A DNA stretch of 7,577 nucleotides from an uncultured Caulobacteraceae bacterium (GTDB lineage Bacteria > Pseudomonadota > Alphaproteobacteria > Caulobacterales > Caulobacteraceae), in contig CAISGS010000213.1 in assembly GCA_903884915.1 (NCBI GenBank), positions 1-7,577 on the forward strand, in the 5' to 3' direction. The notes under the pieces were generated by a model that worked only from the letters and a program-made list of their open reading frames with translations, did no database searches and had not been told where the DNA came from. Shown in pieces: positions 4,742-7,577 of the stretch. Within the stretch, counting starts at the first letter, position 1; every line of letters starts with the position of its first letter. The translations under genes were made by a program, and so were the position numbers.

Positions 4742-6145
4742 ATGGGATCGGAACTTTGGCGCCTCGACGCGACGGACCTCAGCGGCCTAATCCGTTCAGG
4801 ACAGGTCTCTAGCCGAGAAGCCGTCACCGACGTTCTGGCGCGCATGGATGAGGTCAATCCTGCCGTCAATGCTGTCGTCCGGCGGATGGATGAAGAGGCT
4901 TTGGCTGCCGCCGATCAAGCCGATGGTGCCCGCGCACGCGGTGAGGTTCTCGGTGTCCTGCATGGCGTTCCGGTCACCACCAAGATCAATATCGACCAAA
5001 AGGGTCATCCGACCGACAATGGTGTCGTCGCCTTCAAGGCGCTGATGGCGCCAGAGGATGCGCCGACCGTGGCCCATCTTCGCAAGGCCGGAGCGATCTT
5101 TGTTGGACGCACCAACGCGCCCGCCTTTTCGATGCGCCTGTTCTCAGACAATGACCTGCATGGCCGCACCCTCAATGGCCGAGATCCCTCCCGCTCGCCC
5201 GGCGGATCGTCAGGCGGCGCCGCTGCAGCAGTGGCCACCGGCATGGGCGCGATCAGCCTTGGCAATGATATTGGCGGCTCGGTGCGTATTCCGGCCTATT
5301 GCAACGGCATTGTCGGCCTTCGGGTCAGCCTTGGCCGGGTGCCCTTCTATAGTCCGATGGTCAAGGATCCCCGGCCCATGGGCTCGCACCTGATGTCGGC
5401 CATGGGACCCCTGACCCGCACGGTTCGCGATGCACGGCTGGCCCTGTCAGTCTTGGCCCAAAGGGATGATCGCGACACGCGCTGGGTTGATGCCCCGCTG
5501 GAGGGTCCGGCGCGGCCTCGGCCTTTGCGGGTGGCGCTGGTGCCGGAATTGCCCGGCGGAACCACCCATCCGGCCCAAGCCGCCGCCGTGCGCCGCGCTG
5601 GGGCCCATCTGGCAGCGGCAGGCTATCAGGTCGAAGAGGTCTGCCCGCCCCAGATCGAACAGGTCATTGATGTGTGGCACGCCATTGGCTCGGGCGACGT
5701 CTTTCGCATGCTCGCGCCCCATATGGAGCGGTTTGGCGATGCCGATGCCGTGACCTCGATGCGCCTGTGGCTAGAGCATAAGCCCATCCCCGACCCCTTG
5801 GCGGTGCTGGAGGCCTTTGGTCTGCGCGATCTGTCGCTTTTCCGGTGGCAGACCTTCTTCCAGACCTATGGGCTGGTGATCATGCCGACCTTGGCGGACC
5901 TGCCCCCCATCGTGGGCCAAGACCTGACCTTCGAAGGTCAAGGACAGCTCCTCAACTCCATCCGCCCCGCCCTGATCTGCGCCACCCTTGGCCTAGCCGG
6001 TCTGGCCGTTCCCGTCGGGTCCCACAGCGCGTTCAGAACCGGCGTTCAGATCATCCCGCCACGCCTGCGCGAAGACCTCGCCCTAGAGGCGGGAGAGGTG
6101 ATTGAGGCGGCAGAAGGGGTTGTCGTCGCGATCGATCCGGCCTGA
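4742..6145 (+). CDS. Amidase-signature family hydrolase
   Basis: A 467-residue enzyme starting at ATG 4742, with AGGGG (4728-4732) nine bases upstream. It carries the complete Ser-cisSer-Lys triad of the amidase signature family: Lys81 in GVPVTTKINID, Ser156 in SPGGSSGGAAAAVATGMG, and Ser180 in NDIGGSVRIPA. The spacings (75 and 24 residues) equal those of fatty acid amide hydrolase (Lys142, Ser217, Ser241). These enzymes hydrolyse carboxamides to acid plus ammonia or amine, sometimes esters. DNDLHGRTLNGRDP before the glycine-serine loop and LREDLALEAGEVIE near the C-terminus are typical of stand-alone bacterial amidases, not of GatA: no gatB or gatC neighbours are present. There is no signal peptide, so it is cytoplasmic. 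Control by the adjacent TetR pair is likely. The substrate cannot be read from sequence. Confidence 0.93.
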   Translation: MGSELWRLDATDLSGLIRSGQVSSREAVTDVLARMDEVNPAVNAVVRRMDEEALAAADQADGARARGEVLGVLHGVPVTTKINIDQKGHPTDNGVVAFKALMAPEDAPTVAHLRKAGAIFVGRTNAPAFSMRLFSDNDLHGRTLNGRDPSRSPGGSSGGAAAAVATGMGAISLGNDIGGSVRIPAYCNGIVGLRVSLGRVPFYSPMVKDPRPMGSHLMSAMGPLTRTVRDARLALSVLAQRDDRDTRWVDAPLEGPARPRPLRVALVPELPGGTTHPAQAAAVRRAGAHLAAAGYQVEEVCPPQIEQVIDVWHAIGSGDVFRMLAPHMERFGDADAVTSMRLWLEHKPIPDPLAVLEAFGLRDLSLFRWQTFFQTYGLVIMPTLADLPPIVGQDLTFEGQGQLLNSIRPALICATLGLAGLAVPVGSHSAFRTGVQIIPPRLREDLALEAGEVIEAAEGVVVAIDPA

Positions 6146-6154
6146 CCTCAGACC
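6139..6154. terminator. Dyad spanning the stops of amidase and P450 genes
   Basis: GGCCTGA (6139-6145) and TCAGACC (6148-6154) form an inverted repeat with one mismatch around CC, and both stop codons lie inside it. The two-base loop is too tight for a good hairpin and no T run follows, so terminator function is doubtful; part of the symmetry follows from two convergent TGA stops. Confidence 0.2.
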
Positions 6155-7380
6155 ACCACCGGAAGCTGCTCCAAGCCCCGGAAGAACGGCAAGAGCCGCC
6201 ACTCGGCGGGGCTGCCTGGATCGGCGAGGCGCATGTCGGGGAAGCGTTCAAACAGCTTGGTCAGGGCGATCTGAGCCTCGAGCCGCGCAAGGGGTGCGCC
6301 GATGCAGATATGGGCCCCGCCGCCGAACGCGACATGGGGGGCCTTTTTGCGGGTGATGTTGAACCGGTCGGGGTCCTCGAACACATCTGGATCGCGATTG
6401 GCAGCCCGCAGCGAGACCAGCATCGATTGGCTGTTACGGATCGGGCAGCCGCGCACCTCCATATCGCGCGAGGCGATGCGGCCGGTAATGTCGACCGGCG
6501 GATCGAAGCGCAAGATCTCCTCGACCGCCGCCCCGATCAAGGACGGGTCAGCCTTGAGCTTATCCAATTCACCCGGATTGAGCATGAACAGGCGAACGCC
6601 ATTGCCGATCAGGTCGGTCGTGGTCAGGTTGCCTCCGACCAGCAGGGCTGACAGGTTGATGATCAGATCGACATCATCGATCTGCGCCCCCTCGGCCTGA
6701 AGGGTAACCATGTCGGTAAAGAGATCATCCTGCGGAACGGCGCGGCGCTCCTGCATCAGGGCGTTCATATAGAGGCTCAAGGCCTCCGAGCAGCGGGTCA
6801 TCTCAGCGGTCTGGGCCTCGTTACGGACCGGATTGAGGGACTGGATGATGCCCTCGGACCAGGTGCGGAATTCGGCGAGCATCCCGTGCTCGACACCCAA
6901 TATGGCGGCGATCACATCAATCGGGATCGGCAGGGCGAAATCGGCCATCAGGTCGAAGGATTTGCGATCCCCGATCCGGTTCAGCGTCTCCTCGACAATC
7001 CGCTCGACCTCGGGCCGGAACTTGGCGACCCGCTTATAGAGGGCCTGAGCCAGAGGACCGCGCACCCGGGCATGGTCGGGATTGTCCATGGTCAGGATCG
7101 ACTGGCGAGGCGGACCCTTGATCGGGTCAACAGGCTGAGTCAGGGCCCGCCGGGTCAGCACCGCCGCCTCTTCGGCATGCTCGGCCCCGCGCCAAAGGGT
7201 CAGGTCAGTGACGATGGCCCGCACATCCTCGTGCTTGCTGATGAAGAAGACGCCCGCCATGTCATCGCGCATGACCGGATGCTCGGTGCGTAGCTTGTTG
7301 AGGATGGCATACGGATCGGCCCGGAACTCCGGATTGAGCGGCGTCAGGGTCAAGACGAGCGGCGGTGCATCATCAGCCAT
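6148..7380 (-). CDS. Cytochrome P450 (bacterial class I type)
   Basis: A 410-residue P450 from ATG 7380-7378, chosen because GGAG lies eight bases upstream; a TTG at 7395 would add five residues and swallow that site. In order: C-helix HxxxR (His103, Arg107, in MDNPDHARVR) that contacts the haem propionates; I-helix LLVGGNLTTTDLIGNG (246-261); ExxR (Glu288, Arg291); and the haem loop FGGGAHICIG with Phe352, Gly355, His357, axial Cys359 and Gly361. There is no membrane anchor, so it is soluble and would take electrons from a ferredoxin and ferredoxin reductase, neither of which is in the window. Unusually, the acidic residue of the I-helix (Asp251 in P450cam) is Leu252 here, while the next threonine (Thr253) is kept. 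It converges on the amidase gene with two bases between stops. Substrate unknown; monooxygenation of a small hydrophobic compound is likely. Confidence 0.95.
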   Translation of the reverse strand: MADDAPPLVLTLTPLNPEFRADPYAILNKLRTEHPVMRDDMAGVFFISKHEDVRAIVTDLTLWRGAEHAEEAAVLTRRALTQPVDPIKGPPRQSILTMDNPDHARVRGPLAQALYKRVAKFRPEVERIVEETLNRIGDRKSFDLMADFALPIPIDVIAAILGVEHGMLAEFRTWSEGIIQSLNPVRNEAQTAEMTRCSEALSLYMNALMQERRAVPQDDLFTDMVTLQAEGAQIDDVDLIINLSALLVGGNLTTTDLIGNGVRLFMLNPGELDKLKADPSLIGAAVEEILRFDPPVDITGRIASRDMEVRGCPIRNSQSMLVSLRAANRDPDVFEDPDRFNITRKKAPHVAFGGGAHICIGAPLARLEAQIALTKLFERFPDMRLADPGSPAEWRLLPFFRGLEQLPVVV

Positions 7381-7425
7381 AGCAATATCTCCCAAGCGCG
7401 TCTCAAGGCGAGCCGTTCATGGGAG

Positions 7426-7453
7426 ACTATATGGGAAATCAAGCCCCAAACAA
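7426..7453 (-). promoter_or_regulatory. Candidate promoter of the P450 gene
   Basis: On the minus strand TTGTTT (7453-7448) and TATAGT (7431-7426, five of six matches) are 16 bases apart, predicting a start near 7419 and a leader of about 40 bases. No AAGCAA/TTGCTT dyad is present; only a single half-site TTGCTT occurs at 7524-7529. Confidence 0.45.
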
Positions 7454-7577
7454 AAGGCCTAACGCGCGTGCGCAAACCGCGTCACCTCGCGCGATCCGCG
7501 AGCACACCCTTAGCACCCTAACGTTGCTTTCTCGCTGATTTTTAAATTTCAAATTTCTGTCGCCAAGACGTCATCAA
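7454..7577. other. Right-edge intergenic sequence
   Basis: No gene is seen here. An AT-rich patch with repeated AAATTT (about 7541-7558) interrupts otherwise GC-rich sequence and could belong to a promoter for a gene beyond the window or to an upstream element of the P450 gene. Confidence 0.4.

Noticed and set aside
4742..6145. GatA subunit of the glutamyl-tRNA amidotransferase
   Set aside because: The fold is shared, but there are no gatB/gatC neighbours, the loop motifs fit stand-alone amidases, and the gene has its own TetR control.
6886..7293. 135-codon plus-strand open frame within the P450 gene
   Set aside because: It lies fully opposite a P450 with all family motifs and has no recognisable features.
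7524..7529. TTGCTT half-site upstream of the P450 as a TetR operator
   Set aside because: No matching AAGCAA arm at the required spacing; a single hexamer is expected by chance.

Overview
The window looks like part of an alphaproteobacterial chromosome. The main clue is a DUF1153 (SciP-type) gene, a family I know only from Alphaproteobacteria. The GC-rich coding style, the soluble cytochrome P450 and the TetR/amidase genes would suit Caulobacterales or Sphingomonadales, but I cannot name the genus. No RNA genes, CRISPR arrays, insertion sequences or integrase genes are visible.

Layout. (1) 2-274 (+) is the 3' end of an enoyl-CoA hydratase/isomerase gene. (2) 294-1381 holds two tandem minus-strand genes for small winged-helix proteins. 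They share a 22-residue DNA-recognition block that is identical in protein but differs at 19 of 66 bases. Around and beyond them is strikingly AT-rich DNA (about 774-955 and 1382-1903) with many small dyads, including a perfect FNR/FixK-type box. (3) 1904-3204 (+) is a compact operon: an ArsR-family repressor, a SciP-like DUF1153 protein, and an unrecognised coiled-coil protein whose start overlaps the preceding stop. (4) 3201-4603 (-) holds two tandem TetR regulators of equal length, about 52% identical without gaps. (5) 4742-6145 (+) is an amidase-signature hydrolase, divergent from the second TetR gene. (6) 6148-7380 (-) is a cytochrome P450.

How it fits together. Each TetR gene is preceded by the same operator, a 16-bp dyad of form AAGCAATTAmTTGCTT lying between candidate -35 and -10 elements. 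Upstream of the second TetR gene this site also lies between the -35 and -10 of a candidate promoter for the divergent amidase. The simplest reading is a cross-talking pair of autorepressors controlling the amidase, with a small amide- or ester-like inducer. The P450 may act in the same catabolic or tailoring pathway, but no operator copy was found in front of it and no ferredoxin gene is present, so that link is inference. The ArsR/DUF1153/coiled-coil operon looks like a separate regulatory unit, possibly tied to the CtrA cell-cycle network by analogy with SciP.

Coding strands alternate in blocks, giving three very tight convergent junctions (a 19-bp gap, a shared TTAA, and a 2-bp gap).
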